Positions 26,102-34,634 of a DNA stretch of 64,000 nucleotides are shown piece after piece. The notes below the pieces were generated by a model. That model was not told the origin of the DNA. It did no database searches and saw only the letters and a list, made by a program, of their open reading frames with translations. This DNA comes from Saccharopolyspora dendranthemae. Its GTDB lineage: Bacteria > Actinomycetota > Actinomycetes > Mycobacteriales > Pseudonocardiaceae. The number at the start of each line of letters is the position of its first letter. The first letter of the stretch is position 1. Location of the stretch: the NCBI RefSeq assembly GCF_007829955.1, contig NZ_VIWX01000001.1, positions 1,116,001-1,180,000 of the forward strand, given 5' to 3'. A program made the translations under genes and the position numbers.

Positions 26102-27259
26102 TCAGGCGGCGCCGAGCAGGACCACCGAGTTGTGGCCTCCCATGCCGAGGGAGGACTTGACCGTGATGCCGCCGCGCATCGGGGTCGGCCCGTCGATCAG
26201 GCGCGGGTGCCCTGGCGCGACTCGCGGTGCGGCCGGCAGGACGCCCCGGTCGTAGGCGAGGGCGGAGGCCGCGAGCTCCACCGCGGAGGCCGCGCCCTGG
26301 CAGTGGCCGACCAGCGGCTTGACCGAGAACAGCTCGGCCTCGGCCGGGAAGAGGTCGTCGAACACCGAGGACTCCGCGCGATCGCACTGCCGGGTGCCCG
26401 GCCCGTGCGCGTTGAGGTAGCGCAGCTGCGACGCGTCGACACCGGCGTTGTCGAAGGCCTCCTCGAAGCAGCGCGTGATGTCGGTCAGGCTCGGGTCGAT
26501 CGAGGTGACGTGGTGCGCGTCGTGCGACATCGCACCGCCGAGCAGGTGGGCGTAGGAATCGCCGCCGCCCTGACGGGACAGGACCATCGCGACCGACGCC
26601 TCGCCCATCGAGAAGCCCCGGCTGCCTTCCTGGAACGGCCTGCAGACCTCGGTGGGTTCGGCGTCGCTGAACGCGACTCCGAGCCGCTCGAAGTGCAGCA
26701 CGTTCTCCGCGGTCGCGGACACGTCGGTGGCCACGAAGACCACGTCGTCGACGATTCCCGCGTCCAGCCACGCCTTCGCGGTCAGCAGTCCCGCGTTGCC
26801 CGAGGAGCACATCGCCGAGACGTTCATCGCCGGACCGTGGAACCCGAACTCCTGCATCAGCAACGACATCGGCGTCGACGGCATCAGCCGCAGGTACTCG
26901 CGCTTGGAGACGTCGCCTCCGTTTTCGCGGTAGAAGTCCCGCCACAGCTCCACTTCGCCGAGCACGACCGCGTGCAGCAGACCGACCCGGCGTCCTTCGC
27001 GCCACCCGCGCGCTCGGGCGTCGCTCACCGCCTCGCGGGCCGCACCTCGCATCGCGCGGCCGAACCTGCTCGGCCCGTCGGATTCCTCGCCGCCGTGGGG
27101 CACCTGGGCCACCCACGCGTGCTGGTCCGCTCCCTCTCCGTAGCCGTCGACCAGTGAAGCCGCGTGCTTTCCGCTGAGCAGCCCGTCCCAGAACGGCTCG
27201 ACTCCCCAGCCGTAGCCGGTCACGACTCCCAGACCCCGCACGCCTAAGTGGGACTCCAT
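26102..27259 (-). CDS. Stand-alone beta-ketoacyl synthase
   Basis: A 385-aa thiolase-fold condensing enzyme. The catalytic triad is intact: Cys151 in SAMCSSGNAG, His285 in NAHGPGT and His319 in KPLVGHCQGA, with Lys314. This is the FabF/KAS-II or polyketide chain-length-factor-like layout. The ATG at 27259 follows GAGGTGATCGAA. No acyl carrier protein, ketoreductase or other polyketide gene is adjacent, so it is either an orphan synthase of fatty acid or polyene metabolism or a remnant of a cluster. The longer frame to 27388 has no supporting features. Confidence 0.85.
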   Translation of the reverse strand: MESHLGVRGLGVVTGYGWGVEPFWDGLLSGKHAASLVDGYGEGADQHAWVAQVPHGGEESDGPSRFGRAMRGAAREAVSDARARGWREGRRVGLLHAVVLGEVELWRDFYRENGGDVSKREYLRLMPSTPMSLLMQEFGFHGPAMNVSAMCSSGNAGLLTAKAWLDAGIVDDVVFVATDVSATAENVLHFERLGVAFSDAEPTEVCRPFQEGSRGFSMGEASVAMVLSRQGGGDSYAHLLGGAMSHDAHHVTSIDPSLTDITRCFEEAFDNAGVDASQLRYLNAHGPGTRQCDRAESSVFDDLFPAEAELFSVKPLVGHCQGAASAVELAASALAYDRGVLPAAPRVAPGHPRLIDGPTPMRGGITVKSSLGMGGHNSVVLLGAA

Positions 27260-27502
27260 TTCGATCACCTCGAACGCACCATCAGCCCTGTTCAGGGCAC
27301 GAATCCTGTCGCCGGTGGGATCGCGGTGATCAGGCGGTGCGCTACACGTACGCCGCCCGGCGGGGAGCCGAATCACAGGTGCGTTCACCCGTGCGGCGGC
27401 ACACGTGACGGACTGTCGCAGAACGGTTTCGGTGCGTGCGGAGAGGTCGGACGTGCGCGGCCGGAGCCTTCAGCCGCCGCCTGCCCATGGCGTCCGGCAC
27501 GG

Positions 27503-28735
27503 TCACTCCGGGCGGTTGTGGACGGGAATCTCGATCTTCGTCTGCCGACCCTTGGTGAGGTAGAACAAGATGTACTGCCGCACGGCCTCGTCGACCGCCC
27601 ACGCGGCCTCGGGAACCGCGGGCAGCGGGATCAGCCCCTCGCGGAACTTCACCAGCAGCGGCCAGACCTCGGGAATCAGCTCGTCCCACACGGGTTCCCG
27701 CGGGATCCCGTCCCACTCGGCCACCTGCTCGCCGACCAGGTAGCGCGCGAGCGCGTTGCACAGCGGACGGCTGATGCTCGCCGGGCTGGTCTGCTCGGCG
27801 AGCTGGCCGAGCAGGACGTCCGTGAGCTTCACGCCCTCCGGCGTCGGACCCGTGTTGCGCGCCATGACCTGGTCCGACTGCGCGTGGGCGCTCTCCCAGG
27901 AGGCCGGGATGTACTCGTCGGCGATGCCGAGCACGTGCGCGGTGACCTGCCAGAGGTGCAGGTACGCCTCGGCTTCGTCGTCGGTGATCGGCACCTCCCA
28001 CTCGCGCATCGTGCGCATCGCGAAGGTCGGCAGCGTGTGCCAGGTGACCAGCATGTCCTCCTGGCTGATCGGGATCTCCTCGTCGGTGGCGGCCTGCCAG
28101 TGCGGCGACTGCGGGAGGAGGTGCCGCACCGCGGCGTGCACCAGCCGGGTCTTGACGCACTCGACGACGCACGAACCGTCGGGCCGGTAGGCGTTGAGCG
28201 AGCCGACCGCGAAGCCGAACGCGCTCGTCTTGGCGACCCGGTCCTCCATGTCGGCGCCGCCCGCCGAGTAGTAGACCGACTGGGCTTCCTTCGGGATGGC
28301 GGTGGCCAGGATCCCGCCGCCCGGACCGTTGCACAGGTTCAGGTAGATCCCGCGGCTCTTGTTGAACTCCGCGGCGAGTTCGAGCTTGTCGGGATCGGCC
28401 CACGACGGCATCTGCCGCGCCTGCTCCATGAAATCGCGCAGGTCCGGGGGAAGCCCGTCGGGCAGCGGCTGATCGTTGCGCTCCCAGTCCCACAGCAGCT
28501 CGTTGACCTGCGGGATCACTCCGCGCTCGAAGAGCGAGGCGAGCAGCCGATCGGCCTGCTCGTCCCACACCCAGTTCGGGTCGGCACCGGCGCCGCTGCC
28601 GGCCACCGACCCGCTCGGCGACCAGGTCCACCCGATCAACGACCGCGCCTGCGCCGGGGACGCCGCGACGAGCGCGCCGAGCGCACCCAGGGCACCGCCC
28701 GAGATGAGCGCCCGACGCCTGCTCATTCCCACCAT
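27503..28735 (-). CDS. lcp: Latex-clearing protein (Lcp-type rubber oxygenase), copy 1
   Basis: A 410-aa exported b-type haem dioxygenase of the Lcp family (DUF2236). A Tat signal is at the N-terminus (SRRRALISGGALGALGAL, cleavage near PAQA). Residues aligned with the studied Streptomyces K30 enzyme are all kept, two positions later: Glu150, Arg166, Lys169, Thr170 and the proximal haem ligand His200 (in RLVHAAVRH). Lcp cleaves poly(cis-1,4-isoprene) double bonds to oligo-isoprenoid aldehydes and ketones outside the cell. It follows copy 2 by 42 bp in the same direction and probably shares its transcript. Confidence 0.92.
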   Translation of the reverse strand: MVGMSRRRALISGGALGALGALVAASPAQARSLIGWTWSPSGSVAGSGAGADPNWVWDEQADRLLASLFERGVIPQVNELLWDWERNDQPLPDGLPPDLRDFMEQARQMPSWADPDKLELAAEFNKSRGIYLNLCNGPGGGILATAIPKEAQSVYYSAGGADMEDRVAKTSAFGFAVGSLNAYRPDGSCVVECVKTRLVHAAVRHLLPQSPHWQAATDEEIPISQEDMLVTWHTLPTFAMRTMREWEVPITDDEAEAYLHLWQVTAHVLGIADEYIPASWESAHAQSDQVMARNTGPTPEGVKLTDVLLGQLAEQTSPASISRPLCNALARYLVGEQVAEWDGIPREPVWDELIPEVWPLLVKFREGLIPLPAVPEAAWAVDEAVRQYILFYLTKGRQTKIEIPVHNRPE

Positions 28736-28777
28736 TTCGGTGTTCTCCTCTCGAAGATCGCTGTGTCCGTGGCGGAC

Positions 28778-30001
28778 TCAGGACGGACGGTTGATGATCG
28801 GGATCTCGATGCTGATCGGCTGCCCGTCGTTCAGGTAGATCAGCACGACCTTGCGCAGGAACTCGTCGAACAGGAAGTAGGTCTCCTGCGATCCGGGGAA
28901 GTGGAGCCCGGTTTCGCGCGCGATGATGAACGGCCGCCACAGGGTTTCCAGCAGCGGACTCCAGACCGGTTCCCTGGGGATCGAGAGCCATTCGGCGATC
29001 TCGTCGCCGAGCGTGTACCGGGTGAACGCGCCGAGGACGGGCTTGCTCAACAGCGCGCCGTCGATCTCGGCACCGAGGTTGAGCAGGATGTCCGCGAGGT
29101 CCACGCCCTCGGGCGTGGGGGCCAGCGCGGGGGTCAGCACCTGCGCGGCCTGGCTGTTGGCCTCGTCCCAGGAAGCCGGGATGTACTCGTCGCTGACGCC
29201 GAGCATGTGCCCGGTCACCTGCCAGGAGTGCAGGTAGGCATCCGAATCCTCCTGTGCCACCGGCACTTCCCACTCGGTGAGCTTCTGCCGAACGGTCGTG
29301 GCGAGGCTGTGCCAGGTGACCATGATGTCGGCCTGGCTGATCGGGATGTCCTCCGGCGCGGCCTCGTCCCAGTGCGGCGACTGAGGCAGCAGGTGTCGCA
29401 CTGCGGCGTGCACCAGGCGGGTTTTCACGCAGGTGACGCCCATCTCGCCGTGGGGGTCGTAGGCGTTGCGGGTGCCGATGTCGTAGCCGAGCTTGGCGGT
29501 CTTGGCGATGCGGTCCTTCATGTCCGCGCCGCCGTAGGAGTGGTAGACCGCCCGTGCCTCCTTGGGGATGACCGTGCTCATCATGCCGCTGGCCATGCCG
29601 TAGAGGACGCCGAGGTAGAGGCCGCGTCGTTCGTTGAAGTCGTAGGCCTGGCCGAGCTTGTCGAAGTCCGTCCACGCGGGGACCTGGCGGGCGCGCTCGA
29701 TGAAGTCGCGCAGGTCCTTGGGAAGACCGTCGGGCAGCTGCTGGCCGTTCTTGGTCCAGCTGCGCAGCAATTCGTTGACGCGGGGCACCTCGCCCCGCTC
29801 GAAGAGGCCCTTCACCACGGGGTCGGCTTCTTCATCCCACAACCAGCGCGGGTCGACACCCGCGCCGCTGCCGGCCACCGAACCCTGCGGCGACCAGGTC
29901 CACACCCTGTGCGCGTGGGCCGGTCCCGCGAATCCCAGAGCGCCCAGCGCGCTCAGTGTTCCGCCGGAGAGCAACGCTTTTCGCCTGCTGAGTTCGTCCA
30001 T
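28778..30001 (-). CDS. lcp: Latex-clearing protein (Lcp-type rubber oxygenase), copy 2
   Basis: A 407-aa paralogue of copy 1. Tat signal SRRKALLSGGTLSALGAL with cleavage near PAHA. Active-site residues fall exactly on the K30 numbers: Glu148, Arg164, Lys167, Thr168 and haem ligand His198. The C-terminus ends SIEIPIINRPS, as copy 1 ends KIEIPVHNRPE. The ATG at 30001 follows GGAGG. It is the promoter-proximal gene, divergent from a TetR gene, as in other known lcp loci. The open frame to 30142 lacks family sequence and is not used. The paralogues have clearly diverged, so duplication is not recent. Confidence 0.92.
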   Translation of the reverse strand: MDELSRRKALLSGGTLSALGALGFAGPAHAHRVWTWSPQGSVAGSGAGVDPRWLWDEEADPVVKGLFERGEVPRVNELLRSWTKNGQQLPDGLPKDLRDFIERARQVPAWTDFDKLGQAYDFNERRGLYLGVLYGMASGMMSTVIPKEARAVYHSYGGADMKDRIAKTAKLGYDIGTRNAYDPHGEMGVTCVKTRLVHAAVRHLLPQSPHWDEAAPEDIPISQADIMVTWHSLATTVRQKLTEWEVPVAQEDSDAYLHSWQVTGHMLGVSDEYIPASWDEANSQAAQVLTPALAPTPEGVDLADILLNLGAEIDGALLSKPVLGAFTRYTLGDEIAEWLSIPREPVWSPLLETLWRPFIIARETGLHFPGSQETYFLFDEFLRKVVLIYLNDGQPISIEIPIINRPS

Positions 30002-30044
30002 GCTTCGCACTCCTCCTTGAGCTACGAGCAACCTGATTGATACT

Positions 30045-30073
30045 CTGATACGCGATGTGCTTCCTCGTATCAG
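30045..30073. promoter_or_regulatory. Candidate TetR operator between lcp and its regulator
   Basis: CTGATACG (30045-30052) and CGTATCAG (30066-30073) form a perfect inverted repeat with a 13-bp spacer, and TGATAC is also directly repeated at 30038-30043. The site lies in the 128-bp divergent promoter region, where an LcpR-like repressor should bind. Confidence 0.6.
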
Positions 30074-30129
30074 GACAGCACAGCGCGAGGCGAAACACCA
30101 GCCCCTCCCGCACCGAGAAGAGGCGATCC

Positions 30130-30813
30130 GTGGATCCCGCACTGCCCGACCTGATCGCGCGCGACGAGAACTCGAAAACGTTGCTGGAGCGTGCTTTCTC
30201 CGATGCCGTGGAGTCCGTCGACGACAACGACGGGACCACCGCGCGCGTGCTCGACGCGGCCTACGAGCAGTTCTGCCGCATGGGCATCCGGCGGTCGACG
30301 ATGGAGGACGTCGCCAAGCGAGCGGGGGTCTCGCGGATCACGGTCTACCGCCGGTTCGCGAACAAGGACACCCTCGTCGAGCACGTGGTCCGGCGCGAGT
30401 TCCGCCGCTACTTCGACCAGTTCCTCCTCGACATCAGGAAGGCGAAAACCCTCGCCGAGCGGCTGGAACTGGGATTCGCCAGCTCACTGCGCACGATTCG
30501 GCGGAACCCGCTGATCGGCGGCCTGATGGACACCGAGCCCGACGTCGTGGTCCCGTCGATGATCAGCGACGGCGGCCGCACCATGGCCACGGTCAGCCGG
30601 TTCCTCGCCGAGCGGCTGCGGATCGAACAACGCGCCGGCCACGTCTCGAAGGACGTCGACGTGCACCTGGTCGCCGAGATGATGGTCCGGGTCTCCACGT
30701 CGTTCCTGCTCACCCCGAGCGACCTCGTCGACCTCGATGACGAGCAGCAGATCCGGCACATCGCCCGCCGGTTCCTGCTACCGATGCTCGACCCGTCCAG
30801 CCCGTCGGGCTGA
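30130..30813 (+). CDS. TetR-family regulator of the lcp genes (LcpR-like)
   Basis: A 227-aa regulator. Residues 40-90 form the TetR helix-turn-helix (LDAAYEQFCRMGIRR, VAKRAGVSRITVYRRFANKDTLVEH). The remaining helical region is the inducer domain. The GTG at 30130 has AGAGG six bases upstream; earlier in-frame codons lie inside the operator. It is divergent from lcp copy 2, the arrangement of LcpR, a known TetR repressor of lcp in rubber-degrading actinomycetes. Direct regulation here is inferred from position and from the inverted repeat. Confidence 0.85.
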   Translation: MDPALPDLIARDENSKTLLERAFSDAVESVDDNDGTTARVLDAAYEQFCRMGIRRSTMEDVAKRAGVSRITVYRRFANKDTLVEHVVRREFRRYFDQFLLDIRKAKTLAERLELGFASSLRTIRRNPLIGGLMDTEPDVVVPSMISDGGRTMATVSRFLAERLRIEQRAGHVSKDVDVHLVAEMMVRVSTSFLLTPSDLVDLDDEQQIRHIARRFLLPMLDPSSPSG

Positions 30814-30845
30814 GAGAACCCGGTGACCGACGTACGCTCCAGGGC

Positions 30846-31385
30846 GTGCTGGTGTACACGATGAACGTGTCCGCGGACGGCTTCATCGCCGATCGCGAGG
30901 GAGCCTTCGCGTGGAGCGAGCCCAGCGAGGAGCAGTTCCGGCGCCACCTCGCGGAGACGCGCGAGCTCGGCGGATTCCTCTGCGGCCGCAAGCTTTACGA
31001 AACCATGCTGGTGTGGGAGACCGATCCCGCGATGCGCTCCGACGAGCTCGGCGCCGCGTTCGCCGATGCCTGGGGCGCGCTGACGAAGGTCGTCTTCAGC
31101 CGCACCCTCGACGCCGTTCAAGGCAACGCCCGCCTGGCGGAGGGAACGCTGCAGGGGGAGGTTGCCACGACCGCCGGCTCGACCGTCGCGATCGGCGGCG
31201 CCGGGCTGGCCGCAGCAGCGATCGAACTCGACCTCGTCGACGAGTTCCACCTCTTCCGGCACCCGATCTTCGTCGGCGGCGGCACCCCGTACCTGCCCCC
31301 GGTCACCGAGGACAGGCACCTGCGTCTGCTCGAGACCACCACCTTCCAAGGCGTGATCTACGAGAGCTACGCACGAGCCCGCTGA
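30846..31385 (+). CDS. RibD C-terminal / dihydrofolate-reductase-fold protein
   Basis: A 179-aa protein with the RibD_C/DHFR-like NADPH-binding fold: MNVSADGFIADREG at the start, LCGRKLYETMLVW, then AIGGAGLAAAAIELDLVDEFHLFRHPIFVGGGTPY. This is the widespread small actinobacterial 'dihydrofolate reductase family' type and not a true FolA or RibD. Its reduction substrate is unknown. It follows the TetR gene by 32 bp in the same direction and may be co-transcribed. Confidence 0.85.
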   Translation: MLVYTMNVSADGFIADREGAFAWSEPSEEQFRRHLAETRELGGFLCGRKLYETMLVWETDPAMRSDELGAAFADAWGALTKVVFSRTLDAVQGNARLAEGTLQGEVATTAGSTVAIGGAGLAAAAIELDLVDEFHLFRHPIFVGGGTPYLPPVTEDRHLRLLETTTFQGVIYESYARAR

Positions 31386-31539
31386 CCCCCTGACGGGCGG
31401 GAAATCGTCGGCTCAGCGGCCTACATTCGTCGCATGCCCGTGCACACGACCACCTCTGTCGTTCTCCGGTGATCAACACTTCGGCGAGGGACGGCCCCGC
31501 GACTGTTCACCACCCGCTGGGGCCACCCCTTCTGCCGAT

Positions 31540-32931
31540 CTACGTCCTGCTGAACTGGCCGTGGAAGTGGTGCGGGATGTGGTGCGGTACGGCTGCGCGG
31601 GCGAGCGGCCGCAGCGTCTCGGCGTCGAGGATCAGCAGGGTGGAGTGCCCGCCTCGGGTGTCGAGCGCGACGGACAGCAGGACCCCGTCGTCCTCCCGAG
31701 TGGCCTCCGGGTTGCTGACGAAGACCGGTTCGCCCGGGTACTGGCCCGGTTCGTGCCAGGTGCGTGATGACCCGTCCGCGGTGTCGAGCCGGACGATCTC
31801 GTCGATCCAGCCGTGGCGGGTGCCGGTTCCCCAGACGTAGCGATGGGGCTGTCGAGCGCGCCGACCGTTGATACGTGGCAGCTCGATCGTGGCGTCACCG
31901 ATCTGCTCGGAACTGGCACCGTTCTCGGTCAGCCGCAGGCGTTTCAGGTACGAGCGCTGGAGGTGCCGCGCGTCGTCGCGCATGGCCTCGTGGATCCGGT
32001 CGAGGTAGAGGTCCTGGATGATCCGCGCGTCCGGGTAGGCGCACAGGTCCACCACGACGTCGGAGCCGTCCTCGTAGGCGTTGACGTGGTGGAACGCGAA
32101 GAACGGTTCGAGCGAGTAGCGCGCTCCGACCTCACCGCTCCGCCGGTCGACCAGGGTGACCCGGGTGCCGCGCTCCGGTTCCCAGCGGTAGTTCTCGATG
32201 AACGGCTTGCCGGAGAGCACCATCGCCGAAGGTTCCACGACGAGCGGGAATTCGACGAGCACGAACCAGTTCTCGGTCATCCCGAACGAGTGCATGTACG
32301 ACGGATGCCGGACCGGAATCGAGGAGAGGACCTCGATTCCGGATTCATCGACGCGGTAGAAGCGGTACGAGCTGCGCGGCCCGAGCTTTGCCGCGTAGTT
32401 GAGCATCGCGCCGGACTCGTAGTGCGGATGCGCGGTGGTGATCTGCCCCGGCGCGCGGTACGGGACGCCTGCGGTGTCCAGCGTGCGCTGGTCGAACTCG
32501 ACCGGGATGGAACTCTCCGTCAGCGCGACGAATCGCTCGCCGAGTTGGGCGATGTTGACGTTGGCGTTGTCGGTGGAGGCGCCCGAGAAGACGGACTGGA
32601 TGCGCTGGAAGATCGACCGGCACGGGTCGGTGGCGAACTGGCCGTAGGCGAGCTTCCCGGCCTTCGTGGCGGAGCGGTAGGTCTGGCTGTCGAGGTACTT
32701 GTTCGCGTAGGAGACCGTGCCGTCCGCGACGGTGAAGCTGTGCAGCATCGCCAGCCCGTCGAACCAGTGGCGCAGAGCCGTGCTGCCCACGTCCCACGTA
32801 GCAGGCCCTGTGCGCAGCAGGTTTCCGGAGAGCCACGAGGGGATCTCACCCTCGATGGGCAGTTCGTCAACGGTGATCTCGTCGTCGAGCGCGGTGAGTC
32901 CGAGCTCGGCAGTGGTATGAGCGGTAACCAT
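31540..32931 (-). CDS. Carotenoid/stilbene cleavage oxygenase (RPE65 family)
   Basis: A 463-aa seven-bladed beta-propeller iron(II) dioxygenase. The four iron-ligand His residues are in place: His168 (TAHPHY), His214 (YMHSFG), His281 (FAFHHVNAYE) and His457 (HHFHG). The family splits carotenoids, apocarotenoids or lignostilbenes at a double bond. The ATG at 32931 has GAGGTG six bases upstream; an earlier frame to 33075 overlaps the divergent regulator promoter. It is paired with a PadR regulator, a family that often senses phenolic compounds, which makes a stilbene-type aromatic substrate a reasonable guess. Confidence 0.9.
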   Translation of the reverse strand: MVTAHTTAELGLTALDDEITVDELPIEGEIPSWLSGNLLRTGPATWDVGSTALRHWFDGLAMLHSFTVADGTVSYANKYLDSQTYRSATKAGKLAYGQFATDPCRSIFQRIQSVFSGASTDNANVNIAQLGERFVALTESSIPVEFDQRTLDTAGVPYRAPGQITTAHPHYESGAMLNYAAKLGPRSSYRFYRVDESGIEVLSSIPVRHPSYMHSFGMTENWFVLVEFPLVVEPSAMVLSGKPFIENYRWEPERGTRVTLVDRRSGEVGARYSLEPFFAFHHVNAYEDGSDVVVDLCAYPDARIIQDLYLDRIHEAMRDDARHLQRSYLKRLRLTENGASSEQIGDATIELPRINGRRARQPHRYVWGTGTRHGWIDEIVRLDTADGSSRTWHEPGQYPGEPVFVSNPEATREDDGVLLSVALDTRGGHSTLLILDAETLRPLARAAVPHHIPHHFHGQFSRT

Positions 32932-32967
32932 GTCGTTCACCTCGAATGATTCGAGTCGAATGGTTCG

Positions 32968-32984
32968 TTCCGTACGATTCGGAA
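32968..32984. promoter_or_regulatory. Candidate PadR operator
   Basis: TTCCGTACGATTCGGAA is a 17-bp imperfect palindrome in the 73-bp divergent region between the oxygenase and PadR genes. The adjacent stretch (32942-32967) repeats TCGAATG-x-TTCG twice. The density of repeats suggests that PadR binds here. Confidence 0.5.
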
Positions 32985-33004
32985 GGTACGGTAGGGTCTT
33001 CGGC

Positions 33005-33520
33005 ATGTCAACGGTTCGCCTCACGAACGCGTCGTACGTGGTGCTGGGATTGATCGAGGCGTTCCAACCCGCCACCGCCTACGACCTCAAGCGGGCGGCC
33101 GGGCAGAGCGTCGTCAACTTCTGGGCGCTGCCGCACACGCAGCTCTACAGCGAAACCTCACGCCTGGCCGAAGCAGGACTCCTGCACGAGGACCGAGAGG
33201 AATCGGGACGCCGCCGACGCAGCTACACGCTCAGCGACGAGGGGAAGGCCGAGCTGAACCGCTGGCGGGCCGAACCGGTGACGAGCCTCTACGAGGTCCA
33301 CGACCAGGCCACGCTCAAGCTGTTCTTCGGCGCCGACCCCGAGACCCTGGCGGCCGACCAGATCGCGCTGCACGAGGAGAAGCTGCGCGAGTACGAGGAA
33401 ACCCGCGCGAGCCTGGACGCGGACACCCCGCGCGGCATCATCCTGGCTCTGGAAATGGGCATGGGTCTCGAACGCCACTTCCTCGACTTCTGGCGCACAA
33501 CGGTGAAGCAGACGAAGTGA
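33005..33520 (+). CDS. PadR-family transcriptional regulator
   Basis: A 171-aa regulator. The winged-helix N-terminus has the PadR pattern (ASYVVLGLIEAFQPATAYDLKRAA, SETSRLAEAGLLHEDRE, YTLSDEGKAEL). The C-terminal coiled-coil dimerisation region is residues 110-171. The ATG at 33005 is the family-consistent start. It is divergent from the carotenoid/stilbene oxygenase gene and probably controls it and itself. Confidence 0.9.
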   Translation: MSTVRLTNASYVVLGLIEAFQPATAYDLKRAAGQSVVNFWALPHTQLYSETSRLAEAGLLHEDREESGRRRRSYTLSDEGKAELNRWRAEPVTSLYEVHDQATLKLFFGADPETLAADQIALHEEKLREYEETRASLDADTPRGIILALEMGMGLERHFLDFWRTTVKQTK

Positions 33521-33653
33521 CCCCGATGCTGGCGGGCCCAGCCACTCACCGGCCGGGTTCCCGCTCGGCGAGGATCTGGTGGCGGAGCTGTTCTTCGAAG
33601 CCGATGACCTGCTCGACCCGAAAACCGTTCGTCAAGAAGTGAAGGAGGCGCGC

Positions 33654-34478
33654 ATGAGTCCCGGCGTGGTGGTCGTCATCGGTGTCGGCGGGATGGGGCA
33701 GAGCATCGCCCGGAGGCAGGGCGCGGGCCGGAAGGTGGTGCTCGCCGACTTCGACGAGGACCTGCTGTCCACTGCGGCGGAAGCGCTGCGCGGCGAGGGG
33801 TACGACGTCGCCCCGCACCACGTCGACGTCTCCTCGCGCACGTCGGTGACAGCTCTCGCCGAAGCCGCGGCGAGCCTCGGCCCCGTCGCCGAGATCGTCC
33901 ACACCGCGGGTCTCTCCCCCGTTCAAGCACCGCCTGCCGCGATCCTGGCAGTGGATCTGGTGGGCGTCGCCCTCGTCCTGGAGGTGTTCGGCGGAGTCGT
34001 CGCACCCGGTGGGGCGGGTGTGGTCATCGCCAGCATGGCCGGCCACGGCCTGGCTCCGCTGGACCCCGAGCAGGAGCGAGCCCTGGCCCTCACCCCCGCT
34101 GACGAACTGCTCGACCTCGCCTTCCTCGACCGGTACCCCGGCCCGGGGAGCTACGGACTCGCCAAGCGCGGCAACCAGCTGCGCGTCCAGGCCGCCAGCG
34201 CGGAGTGGGGCGACCGCGGAGCCCGGATCAACTCCCTCAGCCCCGGCATCATCTCCACCCCGATGGGACAGCAGGAGCTGGCCGGCGAATCCGGCGCCGG
34301 CATGCGCGCGATGATCGACGCTTCCGCGGTCAAGCGGCTGGGCACACCGGCCGACATCGCCGACGCGGTGGCCTTCCTGCTCGGCCCCGCTGCTTCCTTC
34401 ATCAGCGGAACGGACCTGCTGGTCGACGGTGGCGTCATCGCGGCCGCGCGGTCCGGCCGCGTGAACCCGACCCGCTGA
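33654..34478 (+). CDS. Short-chain dehydrogenase/reductase
   Basis: A 274-aa SDR. The nucleotide-binding loop is VVVIGVGGMGQSIAR and the active-site Tyr/Lys is YGLAKRGN. NSLSPGIISTPMG and SFISGTDLLVDGG are the usual SDR C-terminal marks. In place of TGxxxGxG it has GVGGMG, a variant. The ATG at 33654 has GGAGG five bases upstream. The substrate is unknown. It may work on an aldehyde or ketone from the neighbouring oxygenase, by context only. Confidence 0.88.
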   Translation: MSPGVVVVIGVGGMGQSIARRQGAGRKVVLADFDEDLLSTAAEALRGEGYDVAPHHVDVSSRTSVTALAEAAASLGPVAEIVHTAGLSPVQAPPAAILAVDLVGVALVLEVFGGVVAPGGAGVVIASMAGHGLAPLDPEQERALALTPADELLDLAFLDRYPGPGSYGLAKRGNQLRVQAASAEWGDRGARINSLSPGIISTPMGQQELAGESGAGMRAMIDASAVKRLGTPADIADAVAFLLGPAASFISGTDLLVDGGVIAAARSGRVNPTR

Positions 34479-34634
34479 CCACGACGAACGCGCCCGCCGG
34501 CACGGGAACGCCATGCCGTGAGCAGGCCGCGCGGTTGGTGTCCGGACTCGCGCGATGGTCGGAGGCGCACGTGACAGGCGTGCTGGCGTCGCGGGAGGAG
34601 TACGACAACCGAACCTGAGGCGACGCCGGCTCTT

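Noticed and set aside
34479..34618. Possible short gene between the SDR and MerR genes (tail reads GVLASREEYDNRT)
   Set aside because: It has no normal start codon in frame after the SDR stop and only about 46 residues; it may be a decayed gene end.
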